A stretch of DNA of 64,000 bases, taken from positions 149,107 through 213,106 of the forward strand of contig MU130033.1 of the NCBI GenBank assembly GCA_015039465.1, in the 5' to 3' direction. The stretch is from Phlegmacium glaucopus (lineage: Eukaryota; Basidiomycota; Agaricomycetes; Agaricales; Cortinariaceae). The stretch's first letter is position 1; every line of letters starts with the position of its first letter. Below, piece after piece: positions 1-12,090 of this stretch. The position numbers and the translations under genes are program-made. The notes beneath the pieces are model-generated. The model searched no databases and was not told the origin of the DNA. It worked only from the letters and a program-made list of their open reading frames with translations.

Positions 1-145
1 ATTATATAAGACGTCGTGTATGATAGCGCGAGAACTTCTGAAGGGTGACACGAGATCCATCCAGTGGACAATTTAGGTACCGATAGACCAAAGATAGAGA
101 GGACCAGAGCCGCAAAGATAGCGAGGAGCGATAGTGTTTCTTCGC

Positions 146-2262
146 TTAGTCAGTCTCCATCTGGTCTCCATCATAGCTTTGTTCATCATCCAAAACAATC
201 CTCCTTCCTCCCACTCTCTTGGCTTCAGCATATAGCTCCTCTCGAGCTTTGAAATCAGCCGTCAGGTTCCCGAGTTCGATCAGCGCCTCGGAACGTAAAC
301 TTTTCATCCGATGCAAGTCAATTTCAAGCCCCACTGATGCGTTCCCACTTTCTTCCCCGTCATCATCATCATCATCACTCTCAGATTCCATTCTGTGCTT
401 CGAGTCAATGTCTTGTTCTACCTCGACGGTATTCTCAATATCGTCTTCAATCAAAGCTATCGCTTGTTCAAAGAACATCGAGGCGTTCTTGAAATACTCT
501 CTCCCATCTTCAGCATCTTCTGTATCTAGAACGTTCGGATAGTCCCAGTTTGCCGTAAGTTCTTCCATCTTGGCCGTTCCCATTGTGAGATTACATTTGG
601 CTCTTAGGTCCAGAAATTTCTGGGGCTTCATATTAGGTTCTATCTTGATTTGACTGACAACACCATCAGCCCATCTGGCCCATCGTAATCGTCCGCTAGG
701 AGTTTCGCTATTTTCAGCAACGAGGAGTACTTCAGAGGCCATGGTATAAATCTCTTGAGGACGATCAGGGCCGCTGCGTTCTAGTGCAGGATCTGGTGGG
801 GGGGAAGGTGTGGGAGATGTATGCATTGGCGAAGGAGCTGATGGATTGTTTTTGACAGGGACGTTTCGTGGATGGGGCATATAGAAGATCGCGCGTGAGA
901 GGTGATCTTCTGCGAAGGTCATGATTTCATCGGGGGTTAACGTATCAAGCGACAATCGTCTCGTAAACGGCGGACGTAGGAAGGAAATCGTAGCAAAAAC
1001 TGAGGCCCGAGGCCAGTCGGGTTCGTCAGCGGTATATGTCCTGAATGGAGTGGGAAGACTAGGTGGCGGCACTTTGAAATTCCTGTAGTCTGGTATGGCA
1101 GGGGGTTCTCGAAGTTTTGGATTCTCTTTCCTTCTTTTGAGGAGCTCGGCGGCGAGTTTGACGAGAGTGCGTCCCCAACTCGCAGACATGCGCCAGTCTT
1201 CGGGCATAGATTTAGGTACGCGGCCGCTCGTGCGGATGGGAAGGCTTTCACCCGATTCAAAGACATCGATGGCGGCGAGCCAGTATGGGGTAGGCGTCTT
1301 TGGTTCACCTTCAAGTACAAGTGAAGGATCCGAATCAATGATGCAGCCGAATGTCAACAGAGCAGTGCCGAGAACAGTATGGAACGCGGTCGGTAAATCG
1401 ACACAAGGGCTATCGATAGTGGAGAAGGTCAAAATATATTTAGACAAAAGATCGATAACGTCTTGGATTAAAAAAATAAATTTACCATTCTTCTTTTTCG
1501 GGTGGCGGTGATGGTAGTGGAAAGAGCATGGCTTGCTGCCCTTGACTGCGCCTAGAGGCGCTGTAGCTGGGGTCGTTGTACCATTCACGAATTACTGGAG
1601 GTGGAGCGGGGGGAGGTGGTGCTACCACCTTTTTTTTATGTAGGGGAGCGGCGAAGACAACAGAAGGATCCGGATAAATCTTCAAACAATGATGACATTC
1701 CTGGATAACAGCGCGCAAAGTGTGGATGGCATCGGATAAATTATGGTCTATAATTTTTTTTGAGACAACTTATCGAAACAAGATCATACGAATGCGAAAA
1801 AAAGGTTTTACCGTCGTATATGTTTTTGGCTTCAGTAGCAAGATCTCGGAGGTCTTTCCAGTCATCTAGACTGAATGAATCCTTGTTTGAAGAAGGTTGT
1901 CCAGGTCCTACAATAGTTGAAGTATCCAGAATTTTAGCTCCTGTTTTCCATTTGTTCAGTCGGTCTGGATGAGTAGTACACATATGTGAATAATCCCAAT
2001 ACGATACGGGTAATTCGACCCTGATTTCCTCTGGAGGAGGTGAAGGTGAGGTACGCCTCCGCTTGGAGGATGTAGAGGATGAGTCGGAAACGTCACCAGA
2101 AGAACAATTATTCTGTTTTTTTTTAGAACCGACGTTGGAAGTGGTGGTGGTGGTATTAACGACGATGGTGGTGGTAAGAGAGTTGGCCAAACGTGGATGC
2201 TGTGTCCCACGAACCTTCCATAGGCCTTTCGGCCTGGCGCCGTTGAACGGGGGGGACGCCAT
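146..2262 (-). CDS. Probable Nro1/Ett1-like nuclear helical-repeat protein
   Basis: This is a three-exon gene on the minus strand, with introns at about 1811-1748 and 1485-1410; both are GT-AG and keep the frame. I chose the ATG at 2262, which opens MASPPFNGARPKGLW, rather than upstream in-frame sequence. The N-terminal part is basic and Ser/Thr-rich. The second exon carries an Ala-Ile-His-Thr-Leu-Arg...Glu-Cys helix and a proline-rich stretch. The third starts with FHTVLGTALLTFG, resembling the helical repeats of fungal Nro1/Ett1 proteins, which are linked to translation termination and Ofd1 control. An acidic run (Asp-rich, about 360-385) and an acidic tail follow. The gene model is solid; the family assignment is from pattern memory and could be wrong, another TPR-like protein being the alternative. 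Confidence 0.6.
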
Positions 2263-2562
2263 CGTCGTCGTACTCGGTGCGCTCTGGTAGTTGTAAGTAG
2301 AGAAGAGCAGCATTGATTTTCGGAGATCTCGTCCTTACTTCAAAAAGCCAGAAATATATATATATATTTGAACCGAAAACGATTGCAGAACAAATTGCAG
2401 TTCACGCCGGCTCAGATTCTGGACCCTGGAATCCCGGCTTTAGAGCCTTCGCTTAGATAAAGGAATTCATGGTTGTCTAGAACGCAAGGTCCATGGGTCG
2501 AGACCCATTCCAGGCTTATTTACTCTTTATAGTAGTTTATTATAGGCAGATTATATTATATA
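2263..2562. other. Intergenic gap, 5' of the Nro1-like gene and 3' of the peptidase gene
   Basis: There is no open frame of note. It contains a short TA microsatellite near 2356-2369 and a tRNA-resembling stretch that I do not accept as a tRNA. Confidence 0.5.
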
Positions 2563-5500
2563 TCACATTCGTCGTCCTCCTTTACCCCATTTTACAATTA
2601 AAAATTCAGTAAGAAATTCATACAGTTCCCGCTGCGCGCCCCGGCGGTTTATACTATGATCGCTACAGGGCGAAAAACTCAGCAACATGTCATCAGGATA
2701 TACATACCCCCACGCGTACCTGTCCGTAAACATCCTGAATCGGAAATTCCGAATGTGGTTCCTAGTGAACATGTCTAACAAGTGGGCAGAGTTGGCAAAA
2801 TGCACATTGTCGTCCGCACTTCCCTGTGCTAGTAAGAAATCGGTGTTGCGAAATCCCGTCACATTTGTTATGGAGGCGTTGATATAGCCACCAGGGTTAT
2901 TCTGAGGAAGGTCCATGTATCGTTCCGTATAGATGGAGTCTATTAAAAATTAACATTAGTTAATTGCTTCACTATAGGAGGATGCTCTCACCATATAAAG
3001 CCCAGCTGACCACGGGCTACGACAATCACCAAACTGATCAGTCATCAAGGTTTATTTGAAGGAAAAAGCCCACACAGAACAGCGCGAACGGCTTGTTGCT
3101 AGGCTAGACTTTAGGGACTCGACTCACCGCGACTGCCATCGCCAACGAATGAATCTTTGCATTGGCTTCCACAACCTTAGAACTCATGAAACCACCATAC
3201 GACTATAAATTCCAAAAGCGCAAGGGATCATGAGTGAGTTGAATTATGTGTTTCGTTTAATGAATGAAGGCGGATAAAAGAGGACGGACGGCCCATGAAA
3301 AATGTAGAATGAGTCAAGGTTAGACTTACCCAGCCCCAGATCCCAATTCGTTTCGGATCCACGTATGGCTTCTTGGCCCAGGCTCTACATAAGATTATCA
3401 GTCGGAGATTTGGGAGACAAGTCCAAAGGGTTTCGGACGGTTCGTTACGTTCACAGAACCAAGCAAGCAGGAAATAGAAAACAAACCGAGTAGCCAACAT
3501 GCCGAGAAACAGGAACCAAAACGGCATGATGTTTGATTGTTGAGAATTGTCCAGACCAAGTCTTTGGAGACAACGGTCCTTAAATCCCTTATCAATCGGA
3601 CACCCACAGCCATGGGAAGATAAAGGGGAAAAGAAAAAAAGACCATGAAAGAGATACTCACTTCGCAGCATTAATTTGATCAATGGTCTCGAAGAACCCA
3701 AGGTTCCCTTTCACTGGATTTCTTAACTTTCGACCTTTATAACCAGTACCACGCCCATCAACGACGACGACAATGTATTGCAGCCCACATGTGACATATT
3801 GGTGCCAGTCACGACGGAAAGTAAGATCAACAAGTTGGCTCATAGGACCACCATATCTGACGATTCGGTAACAAGGATAACAATTCCAGAGGGCATCAAG
3901 CGATGAGAATCGGAGGAAAGTAGTCAAGGAAAGAAAAAGAGGATCAGTACAGAGTTGACTAAGGTCCGGACCTATATCATCACTTACACGCGGAATAAGA
4001 CAGGATACTTGGTTCGTCCAGAATCATCCATACGTGGAGGACGGAGTTCCATGACATTCAACTCTATGAGATTCGTGAGATAATAAAATTAAATGGGGAA
4101 AGTTAACCTTCCCGTTACTAGTAGAGTGGAGATAGGCGCCACTCACCATAACCATCACTCATTATAGTTGAAGTCGTAATAGTAGCCGCCTCGTAAAGTA
4201 AAGTAGTATTCCCAAGTGCTTCATTCATTTCCAACTCATGAGTAAATGCTAAAAAGTGATCGAAAACCCCGAATTCAACCCGATCAGTATTTTGGATCTT
4301 ATTATATAAAAGAAAGCAAGAGCTTACATGGATTATCAGTCTGGACAATTTTATACCACGGTGTACCTGGACCTTGATAGTTGAGCACATAGAAGCCCGC
4401 CTGAGGTGAGAACTTGGCAGCGTAATAAGACGGCTTCGTGACGTCTGTTAGGGCTTTGGGTTCGACAAGCTTCTCCGAGCTTAATGTAGGTATCGGAATG
4501 GAAAAGATGTGTCGTTCAATCGAAGGTTTAGCGGCTACAAAATAGCTAGAAAGATAACGCAAGTAAGATAAAAGTTGACTCGGTAGCTTCATAAATTAGA
4601 AAAAATACCGACATAAGGCCTTTCTTTGCATCTATACCTTGAATTTTATTGGTTACCTCCCATGGGCCCGAGGTAAGAAAACGAGGGGTATCACTGCTGG
4701 CAGAGCTAAAGAGCGCAATATGATTGAATCCTTCAGGATTAGGCACGATGTCTAAGTAAGCGTCGGTACCAACGACCACGCTCGAGTCTGGAGGCAACGG
4801 ATATATTCTTTGACCCTATCCAAAGCCAAATCTAGAATTAGAGGAGCATATCGCCACAAGAGAGAAATCACAAACATAATCAATCCACCCATCATCTCCC
4901 TCTTCGCCGTGCTTACCCAACTTTCTTACAACCTTTCCAAGCGCTCTTGATTGGACACCGCCAACAGCATCCAAATTAAACAAGACCACACTGCCATCAT
5001 CAGCATTCCTATTCACCTCCCTTACTATGAGTGATGAATTTCCGACCCATGCAACCTCCATAATCACGCTATCCTTAACAGGATGCCGACCATCCCAGTC
5101 TAGAGTAAGGGTCTCGTCCGGTTGAGGGAACCCCATGGAGTCCTCACCGCCATTGTTAGCTTGGTATCTGGCCAAATCGAATACATGCACAGATACAAGC
5201 GGATTGTCGAAACCAGGCTTGGGGTACTTCATCGTCACTTCCGATGTATACGGAATGATGCTGCTGGAAGAGTCCGTCGGGTTGTATATGGGGAATGTAT
5301 ATTCTCTCACTGCAGTTTCGTCGAATGCTAAAAAGGCAACTTTGGAAGAATCAGGAGACCACCAGAGGGCAAAGTCGGCTGAGAAGATCTCCTCTTCATA
5401 AACCCAGTCCGGAACACCGTGGAAGAGGGAAGCATTGCCTGAGGTGGTTACCTGGATTGGCTCTGTATTTGGCCTGGAATTATAATTGTCTTTCTTATGA

Positions 5501-6661
5501 GTGGGGGAAGCCGATGAAAGGATGGATTGAACTGACTCAGCTGATGGCAGAATATATAGGTCATTGTTGTTAACAAAAGCGATTGCATGTCCAGTTGGAG
5601 ACCAAGTTGCATAGGTCGTTGTAGGAGGATTAGTCGGCTGCAATATGGGATATGTGGTTTTTGCGGCGATGTTGTGCACATAGAAATTGCCATGACTTGA
5701 CCAGCGCCATTGCTAATTTGTGCCATTGCATAAATTATCGCGAGTATGAGAGAGGAAGAGGCGAAATACCTTTTGATAGTCCGACTTAACCAGTAGGTAT
5801 TTCATATCAGGCGACAGTTTCCAGTCATAGATAGCTAGCGGTCGTCCATGTTCCTGAGAATATCGTTCATATGGTGAATTTCAGACGCCAAATGAAGTAT
5901 TCAGGCCGCTCACATCTGTTATATCGCCCCATGAAACCAGATTGGTCGTCTTGTTAGTTTTAAGGTCGACGAGTTTAATGAGACCATTTTCCGAAAGCGA
6001 AAATACTCCATCGCCAGCTAGTTTAAATGTTTAATCCAACCTTGAATTTTTTAAGTTTCTCCGGTACATACCTTCCGCTACCCAATTCACCTGAGCCGCT
6101 GATGGAGTAAATGTACCGTTGAAAATATTGTCCATAGTAATCTTTCGCACTCCTGGTGTACGATATGACTTTCCGTCATATGAAAGGCCAGCAATTATGC
6201 CGATAAATGCAGCAAGGGCAACCAGGGACATAAGCACCATAGCAAGAACGCGGACTGAGGCATACTTCTGTAAACCAGGAATAATCAATATACATTACAG
6301 AAATACAACCAGGAACCAAAAAGTGAAAGATCCTCTTTCCAAAAAACCACTAAGGACGTACGTTCTCAACGACATCGGTACGATGGGGACTCTGGTCCCC
6401 TCTTTCTGCTCTCCCGGGTGTCGATGGCCCAGATTTGTCCACGTTGAGAAGTGTTACGCTCTCTGCATCTTCAGAGCTATGACGGCTACCTTCAGCATCT
6501 TCGTACTCGTCCTCAGAGCTTGGTGGGTCAAAAGGTCCATCTCCGTAGTAAATTGCTGGCCTTGAGAGAAAATGGTTCGCCATATCCGTCTTCTTCTGCC
6601 TCATTTCTGCCGAGCTGGATGGCCCAGCATAATTTGAGGGCCCAACGTCTGATAAATGCAT
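2563..6661 (-). CDS. Dipeptidyl aminopeptidase, S9B (DPP IV/DapB-like), type II membrane protein
   Basis: This enzyme releases N-terminal X-Pro/X-Ala dipeptides; fungal membrane forms sit in the vacuole or Golgi. The ATG at 6661 starts an acidic, Ser-rich cytoplasmic tail of about 100 residues. A single membrane anchor follows (about 6150-6270) and then a lumenal beta-propeller with the conserved DWVYEEE motif near 5390. The hydrolase domain holds [11 protein letters not shown] (about 3750), the nucleophile motif [14 protein letters not shown] (catalytic Asp, about 2820) and [10 protein letters not shown] (catalytic His, about 2660). About a dozen short introns are present. One falls between Trp and the catalytic Ser, and another splits the Ser before the Asp-His. 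One intron (3661-3385, 277 nt) is much longer than the rest. All three catalytic residues are present, so I expect an active enzyme. It is divergent from SYS1. Confidence 0.9.
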
Positions 6662-6864
6662 ATCAGGAAGGCTGGAAAGTCAGTAACACTGGGGAAACCG
6701 TAGTCTCTTTACAAACAACTTGAAACCAAATAAACAATGTTCACTGCTATTAGTGCTAATTAAACCCTAACCCTAACTCCGCTCTCTTCCATTGTTCACA
6801 TAGGTACTTATGGTGTTGACAACACTGTAAGGAGCTGGCTGCTACAGTCACCACATAAACACAT
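6662..6864. promoter_or_regulatory. Divergent promoter between the dipeptidyl peptidase and SYS1
   Basis: Only about 200 bp separate the two start codons, so the region probably drives both genes. It contains a telobox-like motif at 6762-6778 (two and a half CCCTAA units). No clear TATA box is visible. Confidence 0.5.
6762..6778. promoter_or_regulatory. Telobox-like motif (CCCTAA repeat) in the divergent promoter
   Basis: The sequence reads AAACCCTAACCCTAACT. Short interstitial TTAGGG-type repeats in promoters are bound by telobox factors such as Tbf1-like proteins in some fungi; a role here is inference. Confidence 0.4.
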
Positions 6865-7687
6865 ATGGCACCCTCAAAGACGACTATATCGAACTGGGAT
6901 CCTGTGTTACTTGTATCCCAGGTAAAGTCCCCATTTTCAAGCCAAAAACGCTTTACTGACACTTTTTGTTCTCCCAGATCGTTTCAATGCAGACGCTCCA
7001 TTATTTGACTTTATCAATAATCATACCTCCACTATTAGCAATATTCGCAGAGTCAAAATCTCTGGCTTTTGAAGGCGGCGCCGCCAATATTGGTAATTGG
7101 TCATCTTGGTGTTGTTACGGCAAAATCGATTCTTATAAAACTTGATGGTAGGTATGATCATGGATTGGCGGGAAATGGCCGGCCGTCCTACAGTGAGAGG
7201 GATGCAGATCGGCGAGAAATGGTGGGCATGGAGTGGCGGAAAGAGAATAGGTTATGGGTGGAAAGATGACCAATGGGATGGAAGGATTGATCCCATACGA
7301 GGCTGGATCATTGCTTTTTGCTGGCTCGTCGCCTGTTCCGCTGAGTAAGTTTCTTTTTTTCGTATCGTCGAGCATCGCCTAATCAATGGTTGAATCAGTA
7401 TCTACTACCTTTATAAACTTGTGCGCCGACCAAGACTCGTCCTCGACTTTGCGCTAACACTCGTGTTCAATCATCTTGTGTTATCAACGTATTATTCATC
7501 TTCAATACCAACCTCCTTATTTTTCTGGATTGTGGTGCTCGGAGGTGCAGCACTTAGTATAATTGTTGCGGAACAGTTGTGTGTGAAGCGCGAGATGTCG
7601 GAAGGACTCAGCGTACTACCTGTACGTCCAGAAGATGAATTGGTGGAAGAGATGGAGATGGGAGGACTTTTACCTAGAATTGACTAG
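6865..7687 (+). CDS. SYS1: SYS1, Golgi membrane protein
   Basis: Sys1 is a four-helix Golgi protein that recruits the Arl3/ARFRP1 GTPase and supports trans-Golgi trafficking. The model has four exons: 6865-6921, about 6978-7091, then the exons carrying GMIMDWREMAGR and DIYYLYKLVRRPRLVLDF. The joins GCC-AAT-ATT-G|GT-ATG and TCC-GCT-GA|T-ATC keep the frame. The protein is about 217 residues, in the family range. Hallmarks are the N-terminal WDP, the RGWIIAFCWL helix, LDFALTLVFNHL and the late FFWIVV helix followed by EQLCVKREM. The C-terminal tail is acidic. The start is the first ATG after the divergent promoter and gives the expected short cytosolic N-terminus. Confidence 0.9.
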
Positions 7688-10600
7688 GTCTACTTGCGAT
7701 GTTTTACGAATGGTAAGATACCGAGCCACTTTATGTTTTTACAATGATCCCTCAGCTCATACCTTGCTGACAGGTTACGGTTATAGTTACGATCTGCATA
7801 ATATCTGTATTACTACTAGTCAATGGATTTTACGGACAAGTTGAACAACCCACATATCATGAAGAAATAACCAATCTATCTAAGCATTTGGAAAATAGGT
7901 ATCGTCTGTATCGGTCATAATACTGGCCTCAAACCTCACAACCCCAGTCACATTCAATTTTAGATTAGCGCTTACCTCCCAGTGATATGATAATCATGGT
8001 AGTAATACTGATTATCAAATTGTATTGATCAATTTACGATGTTGCTATGTATACTACTTTGTAGGTAATTTGATGATTGAATTTTTCCTGTCTAACTCTA
8101 AAATTTATGTGATACTACTCAAAGTTCAAAGGAAGCTTGAGAATTATCAATTTCCTCTTTGTTGACACAAACGACATAATGTCGTCTTTCTAACAACAGT
8201 GAGCGCTATGAACGCACTGACTAACTTGAAGTCAACAAAATTATTTTTTAAATGAATTATATTACATAATGCGGTTCTATTTCTCCGTTTCTCCCCTCAT
8301 CCCCAACTGAACAACACTTACAATAGAACACTGCTTGACGTTCATTAAAGTATTCAACACGTCCAAATCTCTTGACTATCAGCTGATACGTCGGTACCGC
8401 TCATTAATCAACAAATCGTTCACTTGGGTTGCCGTCATTCAATTTCAAACTTCATGTCCTATGATTCTAGTGGCCTTCATAACTCCTCTCACATCGTAAC
8501 CTGTGATCACCTCGATAAAAAAAACTGGTCTTTGGATTGATTTTGAACACGTGTACCATGACCCCCAGCTCTTCAATGTTCATATATGGTTTGAAAAAGG
8601 TTCAGAACAGGATTTGATTTCCCCCTTCGTATCATCCTTGGATTTAATTTGCAGATAGACCACGGCTTGAAAATATCACCGATCGTCAAACCATTCTTTC
8701 TGACACAAACATATATAACTTTTTCTTTAGAATTCTTCTAGGTGGGTTGCCGTTACATTGCAAATTTCTTAAAGGATCTTGGGGGTAATAGAAACCAAAG
8801 GATAGCTCCGACAGAAGTCTTTTTTTTCACTTTGCTCTCCTTATCCAGTGGAATCGGTCATAAATGGTTATCACCATCGAATCATACCATCTTTGAAGTC
8901 TCGCATTTAACGTGATTAATGAATGATGTTATCAGGTCAGCTGGCCTTGGGCTTGGTGCTTATGGATGCTTGCTGTGACGCTCGTCTCATTCCTCTTCCC
9001 CCTATGAAATTTCAACAACCTCGGTCGGTTGGCATCGATCTATTGTTTATCTGGCTTTGAAAACAGCACTGGAGCAGGGTCACACTGTCACACCGCGATT
9101 TCCTCGTGCGACATTCTCGTTCTTTGGGGGCTTATTCGCCATAGTCGATTTAATCAAGGTATTAGTGTCTGTCAGAAACGACCAAAAATACACAGATGAA
9201 AATACGACATGGTTTCCAGTTCATGGTTAGAACCTGCAACAATTAATGGTATTGCCGCTCTTGTTACGTAGAGTACCATGGGACCCGATGAGGAGTTCAA
9301 AGTGGCGGCTTCTCACCTGGATCCCTTGAAGTTGAATCGTTGTTTTCTCCGATCCCATATCCAGAGTCATCCCCACAGATTGCACCGTAGAGGCTGAGAA
9401 GTGAGTTACTACTAGTCGTAATGCCTCGACTTTACCTCGTTTTATGGCTAAGTTTACTGATGATAACACTTTGCAGGATGACAAGTTCTATGTAGCATAA
9501 TATACGGAGATTTGGAAAGGAAGTTCTCAATCTCCGGTTCCGCCGGTTTGTATTATGATAGATAAAACCTGTACACGTATGTGCCCTCCAAACGAATTCA
9601 ACTCCGAAGGTTTATTTATTTATCTCTATAAGTCCCGTAGCTTCCCTCCTGCCTGCCGTTCACCGCCGCAGTAACCTACTCGCTCCATACTTCGTCATAT
9701 GTACCAGGAATGAGTCTTCTAGATAGGTCAATATATCAATGATGTCAAACTGATGCTGTTCTGTAATGAGGTTGCGCCTCATGATTTGTGTAGTTTGCGG
9801 CGTTACTTGCCATAAGAACGTCATCCATTTTGGCCTCCGAAGTTTTACCATGGGCCTTCTTTCTCCTCGCGAACTTTTTCTTAGAGCAGCGAGCCACCCT
9901 TGTTTCTAAAATCAACCTCCGGCTCCAAAGTTCTTTTTGTCAAGATGTGTGACGGCCCTGGAAAATTTGATCTTCCGCCATCTCTTGTGATTTTGTCTTG
10001 GGTTGACTCGGGGAAAGCCACGATGAAAGGTAGATGGGAAGGTGGCAAATCTTTCACCTCTTTCAAAAAAACTCATCATGATCGTTATTAAGCCTTGACT
10101 AGGTTTGATTCGGGAAGCCACGATGGTAGTTAGGATGGGAAGATCATGATGCAAGACTTTTTTACTTTTTCCTTGTTACAACCCCCATCATAATCATGAA
10201 CGCCTTCTGGATCTGTCGTTTGCATCTAATCTAGGATAACTGCGTTCATGTACAGATGGTCTCGTAAAGCAAACCTTTGTCCGTGATCAAAGGTTGCTTT
10301 GAATATTCCTTTATCAATGGACGTCTCCAAATCCAAGGGGTATACTTGTGACATATACCACAGCCTCCCTTGTTAAGTAGTGGTAACTTCTAAATGATCT
10401 TATTGTAAGTACACGGAGACACATAGAAGCGTTGTTATTTTTTGCTTACAGGGGTGTAGAACTAGCAGAAGAGCGCGGTGGATAGCTCGAGCCCCGCTTT
10501 TGAAACCTTAGTTGCGTGCGATACTTTCTTTTGTTTGCTCGATTGACACTTCTTTCACGCGGTATACGGACGGGACTTGATGCCTTTAGTTCGCAAGCTC

Positions 10601-12090
10601 CGCCCTCGGTAACCTTCTAAGGATGGTAAGCGGGCACCCAGGGGGGTGTCACTCACGACGTGTACGCTGGGCATCGATGCATCTGTTGAGAAAGTGAGGA
10701 TGAGAGTATCAATGGTACTCCAAAATACAACCTGTGTTCATCTCCAAGCTTCACCAGTACTTGGCACGAGAAATACTACGCTTTGGATCCTCCGAGTCCC
10801 CTATCTGCGCAAACTGGTATTGGGTTATTTGTATCCGGCTTTGGATGTTGACGTTGGCGCTTATGCTAGTGGTGAGCATCGGGCCGAAAAGTAATGGGAA
10901 ATCCGAAAGAAATTTCCGCCTTTATCACCACCTAATGGCCACATTTTGAAGCAAGGCTTGGGGGTGCGTGGGGTTGTTCCTCCTGGATGGGACTAAAAAC
11001 CGCTTCCTGGCTTACAATTACGTCTATCGGCTGAGTAAACAAATAGCATCTATTTGCTTCAATCGCTTAACACGTACTATCGCTAACTCGCAAGGCAGGT
11101 TTGCCATGACCCACTATGATAGCCCACGAACGTGTGGTAATAATTTCCGGAGAGCATCTATTCCCTGATTGGTGGCGTTGGTTGACGAGATTGTTGTTAA
11201 GTTGGGCTTATGCCTCTTCCCAGGACTGCGGCGTGGGAGTGCAGGCTTGATTTTTATTGAGATATTGTTCTACAACTGGGATTTGGCGCTCGTCCTCCTA
11301 AAAGGTTATCTGGGGTATCCTGAGAGAGGCATTATAGTGACCTAGCTTTGACGATAGTGACGATGTAAGAGAGGAGATGGAACTGATGCTTCTGACATGT
11401 GTTCTAATTCTTTCGCCTCGGTATTTAGACATATGGGTATATTATAAGACAATTTTTTTTTTTGAAATTGTTGTTGACGTAAAGTGTGCCATTGGCTGTG
11501 ACTCACCAAGCGCCAAACCACGCATCTCTGACTGAATAATACGAGCCATGCAAGACTTCGTCAGACGCTACCGGGCGGCTCTCGTCCGAGTCTTTGTTAT
11601 TTTTGTGACTCGTTATTTATAAGATTTGATTAGTCTTTGACTCACAGCCGTAGTAAGGCTGTACTGCGCTGTCAAATAGTGACCATTCTTGATGGGTATA
11701 AACCTGTACAAGCCCTTACAAGCCCCTGCCAAAGCCCTGCTCCAGCCCTGCCCGGCCGCGGACCGTCTGTGCTGCAGGCTCAAGTTAGCGAAATTTCAAT
11801 TCATCAAGTTCAAAAGAGGCTCAGTAATTTCGACTTTTTGAAAGAAAAAAAAAGCATCTCAAATGAGGTATCCAGGTAGCAGGCTGTGCTGCTTAATAGC
11901 GCCAAAATAGCGCTCTAGGAATTGATCGCACGGTCAATAGAATTATCGAGATATAGAACTAGGCCCGCGCGGAACCTGTAGTCACACACCCTGTCGAATT
12001 CTTCCACGAGGCAGTCCCTGTCCCATATAAGATCAACGCGTATACTTGTCGTTCGCGCCCTCTTTCTTCCCTCATTTACTTTCAGATATC
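7688..12090. other. 4.4 kb stretch with no gene I can support
   Basis: All open frames are short and none shows a recognisable motif. Seen here: an AT-rich 3' flank of SYS1, a small inverted repeat TTTGTTGAC...GTCAACAAA (about 8158-8240) around the palindrome CGACATAATGTCG, and an imperfect direct duplication of a GGGAAGCCACGATG-type segment at about 10005-10045 and 10105-10142. The last 150 bp should be the BCS1-like promoter. It may hide degraded transposons or non-coding RNA. Confidence 0.5.
12024..12031 (+). promoter_or_regulatory. TATA-like box upstream of the BCS1-like gene
   Basis: CATATAAG lies about 67 bp before the start codon at 12091, a plausible distance for a fungal core promoter. 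Confidence 0.3.

Noticed and set aside
2438..2516. tRNA-resembling sequence with GGGTCGAGACCC and a TCTAGAA loop
   Set aside because: The acceptor stem pairs only partly and no proper D-arm forms; the T-loop lacks the TTC core.
3385..3701. A 157-residue open frame through the long peptidase intron
   Set aside because: Splicing at 3661 and 3385 joins INAA to [11 protein letters not shown] exactly as in the family; the open intron frame is in a different phase from the upstream exon.
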